Origin: Agriotes lineatus
Taxonomy: Eukaryota; Arthropoda; Insecta; Coleoptera; Elateridae
Assembly: GCA_940337035.1 (NCBI GenBank)
Contig: CALNHX010007735.1
Span: forward strand, 1 to 64,000
Length of the DNA stretch: 64,000 nucleotides
Direction: 5' to 3'
This document shows, one piece after another, positions 47,779-58,929 of this stretch (position 1 is its first letter; every line of letters begins with the position of its first letter). The position numbers and the translations under genes were made by a program. The notes below the pieces were generated by a model. It was given only the letters and a program-made list of their open reading frames with translations, did no database searches and was not told the origin of the DNA.

Positions 47779-47890
47779 TAAGTTTCAAATCCGAACTCCG
47801 CCGAGCTCTTAGGAGCGTGTTGGAACGAGACATACGATTGAACCACTGCTCCACAACTGCGTTCGCTTTGTCTGCGTTATAAAGACGCTA
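47779..47890 (-). mobile_element. Possible tRNA-like SINE head
   Basis: Minus strand: TGGAGCAGTGGTTCAATC (A-box-like) and GGAGTTCGGATTTGAAAC (B-box-like). No tail or target duplication found. Confidence 0.3.
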
Positions 47891-48059
47891 TACAATTCTG
47901 TCCCATTTGCAATATTCACCCTGTATCTGCTAGGTCTCATTTTTGTCAAAGGTAAAGCCTGGGCTACCTGAAAATTATTAGTTAGAACATTCTACTTTTG
48001 TTAAGATGCTCACCCTATATATGTGACCAGAAGTATATTCGGTTTCGTGCCAGGTAGAT

Positions 48060-48260
48060 TTTTAATCCACATGCAAAATATCGTCCAACAAGTAGTTTTT
48101 ACGTTATATCGCCAACAGACGGGCGGCCAGACAGCCAGACAGACATATTTTTCGCCATCTAGGGACCATGAAATGTTAAGACCTGAATAAATCTCGGAAG
48201 GTAATTTTTTCACGATTACAGTACTTTCTACGTCCTTTAAACGAGGAAGTAAAAAGAGCA
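48060..48260 (-). repeat. Dispersed repeat with (GTCT)n core, copy C
   Basis: Shares CGCCAACAGACGGGCGGCCA and the adjoining CAGACAGACAT array, then ...GGAAGGTAATTTTTTCACGA and TACGTCCTTTAAACGAGGAAG, with copies A and B. Short array, diverged. Confidence 0.6.
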
Positions 48261-48614
48261 TATGAAAGAAATTTATTTTCTTTAAAAAGTGAGAGATATC
48301 ATGCTGCAATTTGACAAATGAATAAGTTATCATAACATTGCAAATGTACACTGTATGTATATTAAAAAAATGCCTTACATTGAAATTTTATATTTTTAGA
48401 CTTTCAACCTTGCACTTTTTCATGGTTATAAATTTAGTGTAAGCTGAATTGTTGCCTTTTTTGACCCAAAACACAATGTCTTGATGACATCCTGCGTCGA
48501 CTAAGCAAATACGGTTTAGTGTGCAAGGTTACGTAGATAACATGGTGGTAGAAATTAAAGGTAAATTTAAGAGCACAATCTTCGATGGCACTCAAGTTTT
48601 CATTAATATAATAA

Positions 48615-49013
48615 ACAGATGGTATAGAGAAGCAGCGTAGCGCAGATGGGTAGGCGCTAAACTTGCATTAAGCAAGTCCTCGGTTCGAATCCCGCAGGAG
48701 CCGGAATTTTTCCGCAGCCTTGGCGATTGGAATCGGACTCGATGAGACCATTCACAGTTGGGCACAAAGTTAACTGTGCTCTACCCGGAACCACAGACCT
48801 AAGAGATAGAGTAACAAGGTCAACACATCACCATGACATACACCTCACACAATGGTTGCTGCGCAAGCTCAAAAGGCGCGCTCCAACTTTGTATTCCGAA
48901 CCCGGGGCAAGTTGAGCATTGTACTGTCAGATGCAAAGGCATAAAGTACTAGCCTCTACACCGCAAGGTAAAATGGGGTTATCGATAATACATACATACA
49001 TACAGATGGTATA
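48615..49013 (+). mobile_element. Complete tRNA-derived SINE with target duplications
   Basis: SINE body 48,627-49,001. The tRNA-like head has TAGCGCAGATGGGTAGGCGC (A box) and GGTTCGAATCCCGC (B box). A roughly 250-bp body and a (CATA)n tail at 48,989-49,002 follow. The 12-bp direct repeat ACAGATGGTATA flanks it at 48,615-48,626 and 49,002-49,013. The perfect duplication argues for a recent insertion by LINE machinery. Confidence 0.92.
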
Positions 49014-49871
49014 ATAAGAAACATCTTAGTGTTAATCCACACAAAACGGTGATTTTGCCATTCACAAGAAAGAGAAACATCAAACATTCAAGGAGTTCCA
49101 TTTTAAATGAGGTAAAAATTAGGTTATAAAAAAGCAAAGAGCTAAGAGTCAACTTAAAACAGAAACATAAGTGTAACGCTCACTTAGACTGACCTTTAAA
49201 AAATGGGAGATTTGCACTATTCGCACAGCCGCAGAGTGTTTATATGTATTAATAACTTAAAAAATAAGGTATTCGTGTGGAAAACCGGTTATCAGTCGAA
49301 AACTGAAGCTTTAGTCGTACCCCATTTGCATTTTTTGTAATGAAAAATGCAGTTTCAAAGCAAAAAATATAGTTTTGAATACTAAGCTCCAGTATGGGCC
49401 GCAATATGAATACGCAAATTTAATTAATCATGTTTTAGTCTACCTAACACATATAAAGCTGGAAATAAGATGTATTTATTTGTTTTCCACCCTTATTTCC
49501 TTCACTCAATCGAGATTATTATTCATGTTATCACAATAATCTTTAATCAAAGTAATGTTTTTGAATTAATTATGGTACATCATCAACGTTACCATCGTGT
49601 TCAAGGATTAGACCTTTGGGTCTGTTTCGACTCTACTCGACATCTTCTTCTTAGTCGTCCATGGTTATGTCCTCCTTTGGGTTTATAATTGAGAGTTTGA
49701 ATTGGTGCGTGATTTTAATTGCTAGTAAATAAAAGACGAGAGATAAGTCTTCGACATTCATTAACTTATCAATAATGTTTATGACATGATTTAAGCTGAG
49801 TTTTTTCTTGTCACATTTCTGGTAGAGGAACACATATAGTTTGTAACTAGGGGGAAACAGCTGCCAGAATT
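49014..49871. other. Non-coding DNA
   Basis: Nothing recognised. The minus-strand frame starting at 50,181 and ending at 49,651 crosses the edge of the next element and is not treated as a gene. Confidence 0.4.
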
Positions 49872-50864
49872 GTGTAGGGGAAGATGACGTACCTTGCACA
49901 GGGTCGCACCTTGAGCCACATTTAACTTTACTGCAATTTCTGAAAGCACGCCATCTGTAGGTACTTTTTAAATTATGCATATTCAATACGTCGCCTGCGT
50001 TGATTAACAAAAACTTCGTCTTATTCAATATGTAGTTGTCACCGAAGCGCCAAACCATTCCATTGCATTTGCGTGAAAAAATTTGCAGATAAGTGATTTG
50101 TGTGCTCCAAAGTAAATAATTTTCGGGTAAGTGTTTGTTAAATTGCATATTAATTGCTATATAAGTAACGTCATTGGTCACGGAGTGATATAGTACGGTA
50201 CGTAGCTTTGGCCATTGAATGATGATGTTAGACTGACTCGTAACTTAACCTGAAAATGGGCCGTTGGCTTTATTTGCAGCCAGGATGTGTGCTGTACCTT
50301 AAGCCGAGTATGGCTGCTGTACCTTGCACCGGCTCCAGGTACAACACTTTTACCTAAATATCAAATTTCAGGCTCAATTTTCGCTTAAATATCATCCGAA
50401 ATAACAACATGTATTTCATGTGCAAATAAATGTTTGTTCGACAAGTCTGCGGAAAAGTATATGGTTGAAGAAGAAGATGTGATTACCCATCCCCGTAAAC
50501 ACTGGAGGATCAGCTCGACCTAACTTTTCCGGTAGATTTTAGTTCCTATAATGTTAAATAACCTTATTAAAAGCATACTTTTGTGAACAATAAACATTTG
50601 TGTAAATTCTACGAGTTGTTTTCTTATGGCTCAACGTACATCACCATACGGCTCAAGGTACAACATGGTGATGCACCCTGAGCCAGATTTTTGTAATTTT
50701 TACTTAATTTATAGCATTTTTCAGTAAAAGGATTTTGAAGAAACCTATATACGAAAAGATAGAGTTAACAATGAAATAAGTGAGTTACCCAAACAAAAAT
50801 TACGTAGCACTTTTGTGACCACTTTAACAAAAGTGGTAGCACGGTACATCACCTTCCCCTACAC
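49872..50864. mobile_element. Non-autonomous TIR element, 993 bp, with internal copies of an end-like motif
   Basis: Left end GTGTAGGGGAAGATGACGTA and the inverse of GTGTAGGGGAAGGTGATGTA at the right. Inside are repeated motifs such as GGCTCAAGGTACAAC and TGTACCTTGCACCGGCTCC near both ends, as seen in transposase-binding arrays. No transposase frame recognised. Target duplication not clear. Confidence 0.65.
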
Positions 50865-52235
50865 CATAAATCCGATTAAAAGAAATAAATCTAGAAAAAT
50901 CCTGGTAAATCTTGAATGAATCAATATAAATCCGGATAAATCCAAATACTTTTCCTACTTTATATATATAAAGAAACATGACAACTGAATAACAGCATAA
51001 AAGTTAACAAAAATATTGAAATTCTAGCACTTCAAAGAAAAAATTATTTCATTATATTATATGCTTTATATATCTTCTCATATTTTAATCATCCGATGTG
51101 AATGGTCCATCCAAAATAAACTTAGTGGGACCGAAGAATACGTATTCTTTATCAACATTTATAATATCAGGTTTTCAAAATTTCTTAATCTCGTTAAGAA
51201 TGTCATAGTACAATTATTTTCATTTCTGATTTTACTGATACGCCATACATATCATGTGTTGGCATAATAAACTGCATAGAATTTATTGTGTATGATTATA
51301 AATTGTACACCATCTTTCTCGACTAAGTTCTTGTTTACTTCATTACATGGTCGCTGAATCATGTTGTCATCGGCGCTGGCGTCCAAATAATCTGGAGTGT
51401 CGGAGAATGATTCAGTGTCTGTGCTATCATGATACCTGAAAAATAAAAAAATACAAGAAAATGTATTCGTAAAACTTCCATCTGAAACAGGAACAATAAT
51501 GTGACTCATCCTTAATGCTCATTTGCCCATCTGAAGAAAATTCCGATGCATTATCATCACTACATTTTTCTTTTGATCTTTTCTGTAGTTTTATAGCAGA
51601 TTCCGTTGCAATTTTACCGAGAATTTTACCTTTGCTTTCTGGAATTCCATAACTTCGAAATAGTAATAAATCTCCCTAACCGATCCATTGGTTAGTGCTA
51701 AGGTAAAAGCTGCCAGTTTATTTGTTTTGGGATCGTATCCAATCTTTCCGGTAGCTGTAGTGGCATATGCACTAATCCATACGTTTGGTAAATTTCAGTC
51801 TTCTAGAAACTCGACACAACCAAAACGTTTTTACTGTTTCGTCAAAAGTATTTCTGCTATTTGAACAACTTGAGTTCACAGTCGAAATGTTAACCAAGAT
51901 CTTTAAAAGTTGGCTTCTTGATTTTCTGGACTGCTCACCTGATAATTTTTTTAACGTGGCTTAAAATTATCTGCCGTTTTCTCTGTTTTAATTCAAGATT
52001 TTTCTGAGACGTTGTCAATTTCCTTAATTAAAGAAATAAATGAGTTAATAAGTGGCTGATTATGGATTATTATTCTTTTTACCGCAACCATTTTTAATCG
52101 AAGTAGCGGTTATATAGTTAATATTCGAAATTTTGTCCTTGTCATGATTAGGGAACCCAAGAAGATGAACTAAATAACCTTCCTGTTGCTTCCCGGCAAT
52201 TTGGTTTATAAAATAATTTAGTTTTATTCTAAACC
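50865..52235. other. Mostly non-coding; contains a spliced-looking coding remnant
   Basis: At 51,830-51,260 the minus strand shows coding-like blocks: YDPKTNKLAAFTLALTNGSV, GIPESKGKILGKIATESAIK, and after an acceptor (TTTTTATTTTTCAG/ near 51,437) YHDSTDTESFSDTPDYLDA ending at a stop near 51,265. Frames do not join without slips. I do not recognise the family. 50,880-50,950 holds degenerate ATAAATCCGGATAAATCC units. Confidence 0.35.
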
Positions 52236-52480
52236 AAGCGGATAGCCCCCGAGAAAATGTTCGACTTTTAGGCGGTCGGCCCAGGTTCGATTTCCGGCGA
52301 ATATAGAAAAAAATTAAAGTCGTACGCTCCCGGGCTACTACACTAACTCCTGAGGTAGTCGATAACGCTAACAAGGAAATTTTTCCTCTATTTCGTCAGG
52401 CAAGGTTTGCCCACCTACCCGACTGGTGAGTAAAGAGGGCTCATACAACCACAACTTGGTGGAATAAGCAGGAAGAAATT
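52236..52480 (+). mobile_element. tRNA-derived SINE
   Basis: Head with AAGCGGATAGCCCCCGAG (A-box-like) and CCCAGGTTCGATTTCCGGCG (B-box-like), followed by a roughly 170-bp body ending near GGAATAAGCAGG. Different family from 48,627. Target duplication not found. Confidence 0.5.
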
Positions 52481-53233
52481 TCAAAATCAGCTCCGTTGTA
52501 GTCTATGAATGTTTTCTTTAAGAAGTTAATGTCAAGTCTACCTTAGTATTCTGGTATTCTACCTGTAACTACTATTTATGAGTTTAGTTGTGCAGTACTG
52601 GTGGTAGATCACTCACATGCACACCACCAAACACTAACAAAGAAAGTAAGTGATTTTTCTTTTAAAAAATTATTATAATTGATGATTGCAATGAAGATGC
52701 AGCTATGATCTGTAGACATTTTATAAATTCGATAAGACAAGAAAGGCGGCAAAAACTACCAGCTTAGGGGCGGCAAATAGATAAATCCGTCTCTGTGGAA
52801 TGTACTAAATACACATACTGTATACGTACGCTATTAAATAACACAATTTCGAAATTTAGAGCATAATGTTGACAGTCAAGGAAACAGGTGACCAACCGAA
52901 TAAACGCATGCATCGAAACATGCGCAGAACGAAATCTGTTAGTAAATCCACTATAAATCGAAATAAATTTAAATAACTCCACATAAATCCGAATAAATTT
53001 GAATAATTCCAAATAAAGCCACATAAATCTAGATAAATCTGAAAAAATCCAAAATATCCGAATAAATCTTCACACATCCACGCATGTGTACACTATAAAT
53101 CTTCAGCTGTTTCCCCCTTCGCTTGCACGAATTTTTAATTTCATTAATTATTTGAAGTGAAAGGTGTTTGAAATGGCATGGCTATTTTTTGCCATGCAAA
53201 TGTTGTAAGTTTTAAATTATTATTTATAACAAC
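52481..53233. other. Non-coding DNA with an AAATCC-type minisatellite
   Basis: 52,945-53,068 is a degenerate tandem array of ATAAATCCGAATAAAT-like units of about 12-15 bp. No gene. Confidence 0.6.
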
Positions 53234-53502
53234 AGAGTAAGTCATGATACTACTACTACTAAGATAAACCACGCGCATGGGATAAGCCCATCTCTCTCGC
53301 ACGCTTGACGTCACTCTGTGACAAATTTCCACAGCAGCAGGCAGTTTAATGTTCTTATCTTTGTTTAATATGGCGGTTAAAGGTTTCGGTTCGGTGTTTA
53401 ATGTGTTATTCGTTTTGTTTGCAGATATATGTGCGTGAAATTTAATAAATTACAATTAAAACCTTGCATTAAACATTTATTACCATAGTGTACTGTGCAG
53501 TG

Positions 53503-53758
53503 ATGGGTTGTTTAAGCAACAACAAAAAGAGCAAGAAGGGTTTCGGATTGCCGTTTCTTTAGTTTTCCAAGGGACAAAAATGTTTGCGAACAATGGATCC
53601 TAAAGTGTTACCAGCAACACAAATTTAATGTGAAAACATCAAGAATATGTTCAAATCATTTTGTAGAAAGTGATTACTGTTCCAAAGAGAAACTGTTGGA
53701 ATTACCGCAAAATAAATGGAAGTTGAAAAGTGATGCAGTACCTTCTCTTCATTTTTAA
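53503..53758 (+). pseudogene. THAP zinc-finger domain remnant of a P-like transposase
   Basis: Starts MGCLSNNKKSKKGFGL. After a one-base slip near 53,558 it continues SFPRDKNVCEQWI, then RICSNHFVESDY and the closing AVPSLHF. The order FP, Trp, C-x2-HF and AVPS is the THAP C2CH signature. One of the first cysteines appears replaced. Such domains bind the transposon ends. The frame stops after the domain. Confidence 0.75.
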
Positions 53759-54134
53759 CAATATTAATGCGGAGTCATTAAAATTGACCAAAAATTATTT
53801 AAAAGTCCTAATGAATTTAGCGGAATCTATCAATTTAAGTAGAGACGCCAAGCATCTTTTCTTTCGATGCAAAATATATTTTAAAATTAGAATATTGAAT
53901 AGAGATATTATAGAAAAATCCAAAGTGAGGAAGAGAAAAATTACAAAAATTGTAAAATAAGTCTTAATAAAACTTGTTTTTCTTGTGTAAATGTGTGAAT
54001 AACATGTAAATAATATGTAAATAAATAATATGTACTTAATAAATTAAACAAAATTGTTTATCACTACAAATTTTTAACACCTACTCATAAAAATCCACAA
54101 AAAGCTTGTAATAAAAAATTGTTAATAATATATA

Positions 54135-54380
54135 CCGGGTGTCCGTTCTCAAACTCGAACATAGGAATCTAACATTGCATTGAACGATTTTGCTGACTCC
54201 TACTTGCCAATTCAACTTACAGGAAAGTTAGTGGTATCAATAGAAAGATAAAATTGTTGCACATCAAATGATACTAGTAATAATAATATTTACTAATATA
54301 GTATAGAAATAATGGAAAAATACCTAATTCAAATGCACAATGTTGATTGCCTATGTTTGACTTTGAGAGTGGACACCCAG
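54135..54380. mobile_element. 246-bp mariner-type MITE nested in the P-like element
   Basis: Ends CCGGGTGTCCGTTCTCAAAC and the inverse of CTGGGTGTCCACTCTCAAAG, about 35-bp TIRs, flanked by TA on both sides. No coding. Confidence 0.82.
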
Positions 54381-54899
54381 TATACATATGCTCGTATATA
54401 TCACTCATATTTTTCTACAGAAGTATTATTTTAAAATTAACAATATTTATTTAAATTTAAAAAAAGTTAAGTCCGTTTTTTTGCGCTAGGGATTAAAGTA
54501 ATAATTTTTGATAATGAATAAGCCTTAAACTTTTCACTCTTCATATGTTGGTATCTTCCTTTACTTTTAAATTTAAATACTCTAGTATTCAAAATCGTTT
54601 ATTGTTCGTTTTTTACAAAAAAAACTACAATGCTAAACTTTGAAGATAATTTACATTTACATTAAATCATAAAAGAAATATCTCTTATACTATTATAATA
54701 TTGAATAAAATGTAATATATCAATATTATAATAAAATATACTACTAAACAGTAAACATTAATAAAAACCGCTTTAAAGCAATGCATTTCCATACCGTCAA
54801 GCAGGATTTTTGTCACGGAATGACGTCATGCGCAACGTAGTACGAAATTCGATCGCCGCGTGGGTTTATCTTAGTAGTAGTAGTATCATGAGAGTAAGT

Positions 54900-55714
54900 T
54901 AGTACGCGCCCTGAGGTAAATATTAAGTAATTTAACATTTTGACTTTTTTTTTGTGATTAATTTTGAATCGACCTTCTGGAATTTGTAGTGAATTTAGAA
55001 TAGGGAGCAGCTCGTCATAATTTTGATAACATCTAGACTTTTGATTTGCTAAAAATTCTTTAGTCCTTAGTTAAAAATGCTTTAACAAACATTTCACGTT
55101 TAATTGACATTAGCTTCTCATGATATGTTTTTCGGATTTTTTCCACTGTCTAGGGTGTAAATCACACAACGTTTCAGGAGTTTTGATCTAAAAAAAAAAG
55201 ACATTCAGAGAACAAATTAGCTTCTCATCCCTATTTTTACGACAAGTGCGTACAGCTACTCTTTAGTCACGAGTGGGGTAGAGTTCAAGCCCCGCGAGTG
55301 CCTAAAGATGCTTTACGCATGTGTATCGTACAATGTTTTATCTACGATAGAATCTAGAAAACACGGTAAATATGAAAAAAAAACTTAATGTAAATTAGGA
55401 TTATCAGCAACCGGTCATAATTTTGGGTGTTTAAAAATTTTAAAACACGTTGCTACTGACAACGTGCCTAATGAAATCTTTTAAACACGTTACCTACTAC
55501 TGACGACATGAAAGCATGTTATTAAACAGTCGGTTTACAAACTTAAAACTGCCAACTCAAAGGCAATTTTACACGCTGTCGTAGATAAAATGTTTTGGAC
55601 AATTGAGAAATTGGGTTGGCATTGTATCTGGATGGATGATATAATTTCGTGGTTACAGGTTGCCGAGTTAGGTACCGAATCTTGCTCCGTTGCTCCGTTA
55701 TAGTCCATATGGGT
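54900..55714. other. Non-coding DNA
   Basis: A B-box-like AGAGTTCAAGCCCCGCGAG at about 55,280-55,300 hints at an old SINE, but no A box is convincing. Otherwise nothing. Confidence 0.35.
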
Positions 55715-55983
55715 CCTGGGTGGTGTAGCTTGAACAAGTGTTCACGTTCGATCAGCAGAGTTAAGCAACGCTCTCTCTGGTCAGAACTTGGATGGGAGTT
55801 CCACGGCTGCATCTCTCGGCGCCTCGTGGTATGGCTATCACGGAAAAAAGTTGGTTCCGGCGGTCATAAAAACATCATGACAGTCGTTAGTGGGGTTGGA
55901 AATCCTCATAACTGCACATCGACGCCTATAATTGGCCTAACGGCTGTTGGCTGAGTGCAAATTAAATAAATAAATAAATAATA
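55715..55983 (+). mobile_element. 5S rRNA-derived SINE (SINE3-type)
   Basis: The head (about 55,720-55,815) reads TTCGATCAGCAGAGTTAAGC, then AACGCTC and GGTCAGAACTTGGATGGGAG, matching the internal promoter half of 5S rRNA (known core: GATC..GAAGTTAAGCAAC...GGTC.GTACTTGGATGGG). A body follows with ATGACAGTCGTTAGTGGGGT and CCTATAATTGGCCTAACGG, then an AAAT-repeat tail (55,962-55,983). The 5S part supplies a type I RNA polymerase III promoter, unlike the tRNA-type SINEs nearby. Confidence 0.85.
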
Positions 55984-58929
55984 TTTCCTTTAAGAAAATG
56001 TAATTCGCATATCTCAATGTGCTTCGATGGAGTAAAGTCTGCCCTTCGTATAGCAGTAATCAATTTTTTACGTAAAGCTTCAGCCAAAGGAAAACTAAAC
56101 ACATGCGCCTTGTTAGCTTTTTTGTAGTTGCCTCGGCACCCAGGTACTGAACACTAGTCAGCATAACGATGTAATTATCTACCTACAAACACTTGTACAG
56201 ATATGGTATATAACTTTAATAGACTGCTCGTTACTTTATGCAACGACCCTTCTGCGAACACTGTACAAAACTAATCCTAATTGACCTACAGCAACTCCAC
56301 AAAAAAAAACAAGCGAAAGCACTAAGTAACTTGCACCAAGCTCAATTATAATTAATAATTTCAATAAACGTGTACTATAATGTGCGGCGGAAACCATAAC
56401 TAACTGAACTCATTGGGCTTCGTATTTAAAACGGTGTTGAGGTATTTACCTAAAGAAAATCAGGGTATTCCAGGAGCTTCTGTATGTGAACAGCGGAGCG
56501 TATAGTGCGATAGTGCGATGTAATCGCCCGGAAACGTGGTATCGATGGGGTATTGAATGCCTTTCGATCAATTACATAAGACAGGTTCAACCAAAATAGT
56601 TACTGCGCTTAATTAAGAACATAGGACTCAGCACTGAATAATATGAATTATAACCAATTTTGTACGTTGTAGGATAAGAGATGCCCTCAAGCAGTAACTC
56701 TAAGTTCCCCAATAATTGATTTTCAATACTTAAGAGCTGTGCACTTAAGAGATTTAAATGCGAGATATTCCTAACCCTAACAAAGTGTTACCACCAGCTG
56801 CAAAAATTGCAATTAAGTACTTTCAACACCATAATTAGAAGTTAATTACATTTTCAAATGCTTTGGTCAAAACTATGGCATCAGCAGGAAGCCACCGCAG
56901 CACCGGGGCAGAATAATTGTTTTAACTTCCCCCGTTAAAGTCATCTAGGTAAAACCAGTGGAAATTCAATTAACATCCCGAAAATGTGAACGATTTAGTT
57001 CTTAGTGTAATCCCGGTTTGAATTCAAATGGTCGTTTTGTATAAACTTTCTATTCCTCCTTTCCGTGGATTTACCAACGCATCAGCAAGGCTTCCGAATC
57101 GAATTGTAAATAAGGATTTAAAGCTAGCAAATGTTTATATCCATCCGCAGATTTAGCTAGTTCGGAGTCTAAGTGACAACCCTTCAAATTTGGACTCAAA
57201 TTAGGATCTGACTGACACTGAAGTTATTTAGTTGGCAAATGTAGCCTACTTCACACGCAGAGGTAAAGCGCTGGACCACAAATTCGAATTCGCGTAATCC
57301 ACCTACTTCTACTAATCCCACATTCATATTCGTGTATGTTTTGAAGTTTGCGAAACATCCTATCTAATCCGGCACACTTTGCACGAAGGATTACGGAAAC
57401 CGGCTAGATCCTAATGCATATTTTATAGCCTACCGTTATAATGCACGCAATATCAGTAAAAGGCAAAGTCAATGTAGATATCTTGCTCATTGATATTTTG
57501 CAATTGAGAATTATATTTGAAACCACAATTTGTAAATATAATCAAGAATAGGATTTTTAATAGTCTTTAGTATTTAACAACCCTATAGTAGATCCTATGA
57601 TATGTTTGAATTAGCTTTTTGCCTTTCTTGCGATAAGCTTATAAATGAGAGATGATTTTCTAGAATTAGAATGCTTTCAAGTTGAATTTAGTAGTTCCTC
57701 TTCCGAGACAAATTGCGGTGGTTGAGCCTAAAGGACTGGTTTTATAAAGTTGGGTCAAATATAACCATCGCTTAATCACCATCCTCCACTCGATGTCACT
57801 CTTTGTGGCTAACCAAACCCAGGAAAAATGCTTTAATACGATTTTAGAGAAACTGAAATAAATTTACAACTTAAATATATAGAGCAACAGCTAATATTAT
57901 AAAGTAGTAAATTTAAAAATCTAAAATCTCAATTATAATTTATGAACGACGCTGTATTGTCTTTTCCAGGAAGTTGTTAAAACTAAAATTGTTAAGCATT
58001 GTAATTTTCATAATTCGGTAAATAAGGAATTGCTGCTTTGCAGTAACGTACATTCTAATTACGTTGCATACCGCGGGGTGTAGCGCCAGCACTATTGAAT
58101 TTGTAGGTTAGCTCAAGTTTGCGATTGTGAGCAAGTCAAATAGCGTGGCTGTTTGGCGACAAGTTGAATTTAATGCCTTTGTAGCAGTTATTTTGCAATT
58201 TTTCTATTTCAATATGAACACCCGGCTTATTGAAAACTTGATATTCAATAAGAATATCCTTTTATTAAATTCAAATAGCTCAACTCTGAGCGTACATATG
58301 ATATTTAGTATGTTTCAGTTCTATAATTTTATAAAAAGACACAATAATAAGTAGGTAATTATGAATAGGACTTCTGTAAAATATTTTCGAATTTTAAATC
58401 AGTGTAAGAATATTATCAATTGACAAGAGCAATTAGCATTACCTTCCATAAGATCTAGCCCAGGCTTCATTTAAATATTTGTATTGTGGTTAATTAACAT
58501 ACATACTGTGTCCCTCGATTACTGACAGGGGACACATTTTTATTTTTTATTTCTCGTAGAAAAGTCGTTATTTACAAAAACTTTTCTTTCTTATAGAACC
58601 CACAGTGCCATGGAAAAACTTGAAATTTGATATACCTACGTGGTGTTTAGAAATTAATAAAGTAGCTAAAGAGAGAAGTACATTTAATTTTGACTTTAAA
58701 CGGAAATTTTATAAGAAAACGTTATTTGTAATGAAAACTAAGTCTAAATACAAAACTTTAGCTAGAAATATATTTTATCGGATAAATCATATTCAAATGT
58801 TGAAAATTATTTTGGTGATTTTTTTGTCATAAATGTCGTTTAATGTCTTTTCAGTCTTCTGTTGTCTTGTTGTTGTATTAGTGGTTGCATAAGGGTGTTA
58901 CTGCGTGATTCTAGTGTGGAATGCCGATT
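55984..58929. other. Long unique non-coding stretch
   Basis: No gene recognised. A 75-codon plus-strand frame at 58,605-58,832 has no family resemblance. Parts around 56,850-57,100 are less AT-rich and look like unique intron or regulatory DNA. Confidence 0.35.

Larger units (their letters stand above)
53234..54899 (+). mobile_element. P/THAP-like DNA transposon, internally deleted, with target duplication
   Basis: Element 53,243-54,890. TIRs start CATGATACTACTACTACTAA and match for about 35 bp. A second, subterminal inverted pair (TGACGTCA next to GTGACAAA at 53,305-53,330 and about 54,805-54,832) lies inside. AGAGTAAGT flanks both sides (53,234-53,242 and 54,891-54,899), close to the 8-bp duplication of the P superfamily. 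It contains a THAP-domain remnant at its left but no recognisable catalytic domain, as in deletion derivatives of P elements. Confidence 0.8.

Noticed and set aside
48645..48705. Functional tRNA gene
   Set aside because: A and B boxes are present, but the body, CATA tail and target duplications show a SINE; no tRNA cloverleaf with paired acceptor stem is evident.
49651..50181. 176-codon minus-strand frame
   Set aside because: It crosses the left end of the 49,872-50,864 TIR element and its middle encodes the end-like motifs, so it is unlikely to be one gene.
55735..55815. Functional 5S rRNA gene
   Set aside because: Only the internal half matches 5S rRNA and it is fused to a SINE body with an AAAT tail.
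57240..57310. tRNA-like A/B boxes
   Set aside because: Weak match to the B box only; no tail or duplication.
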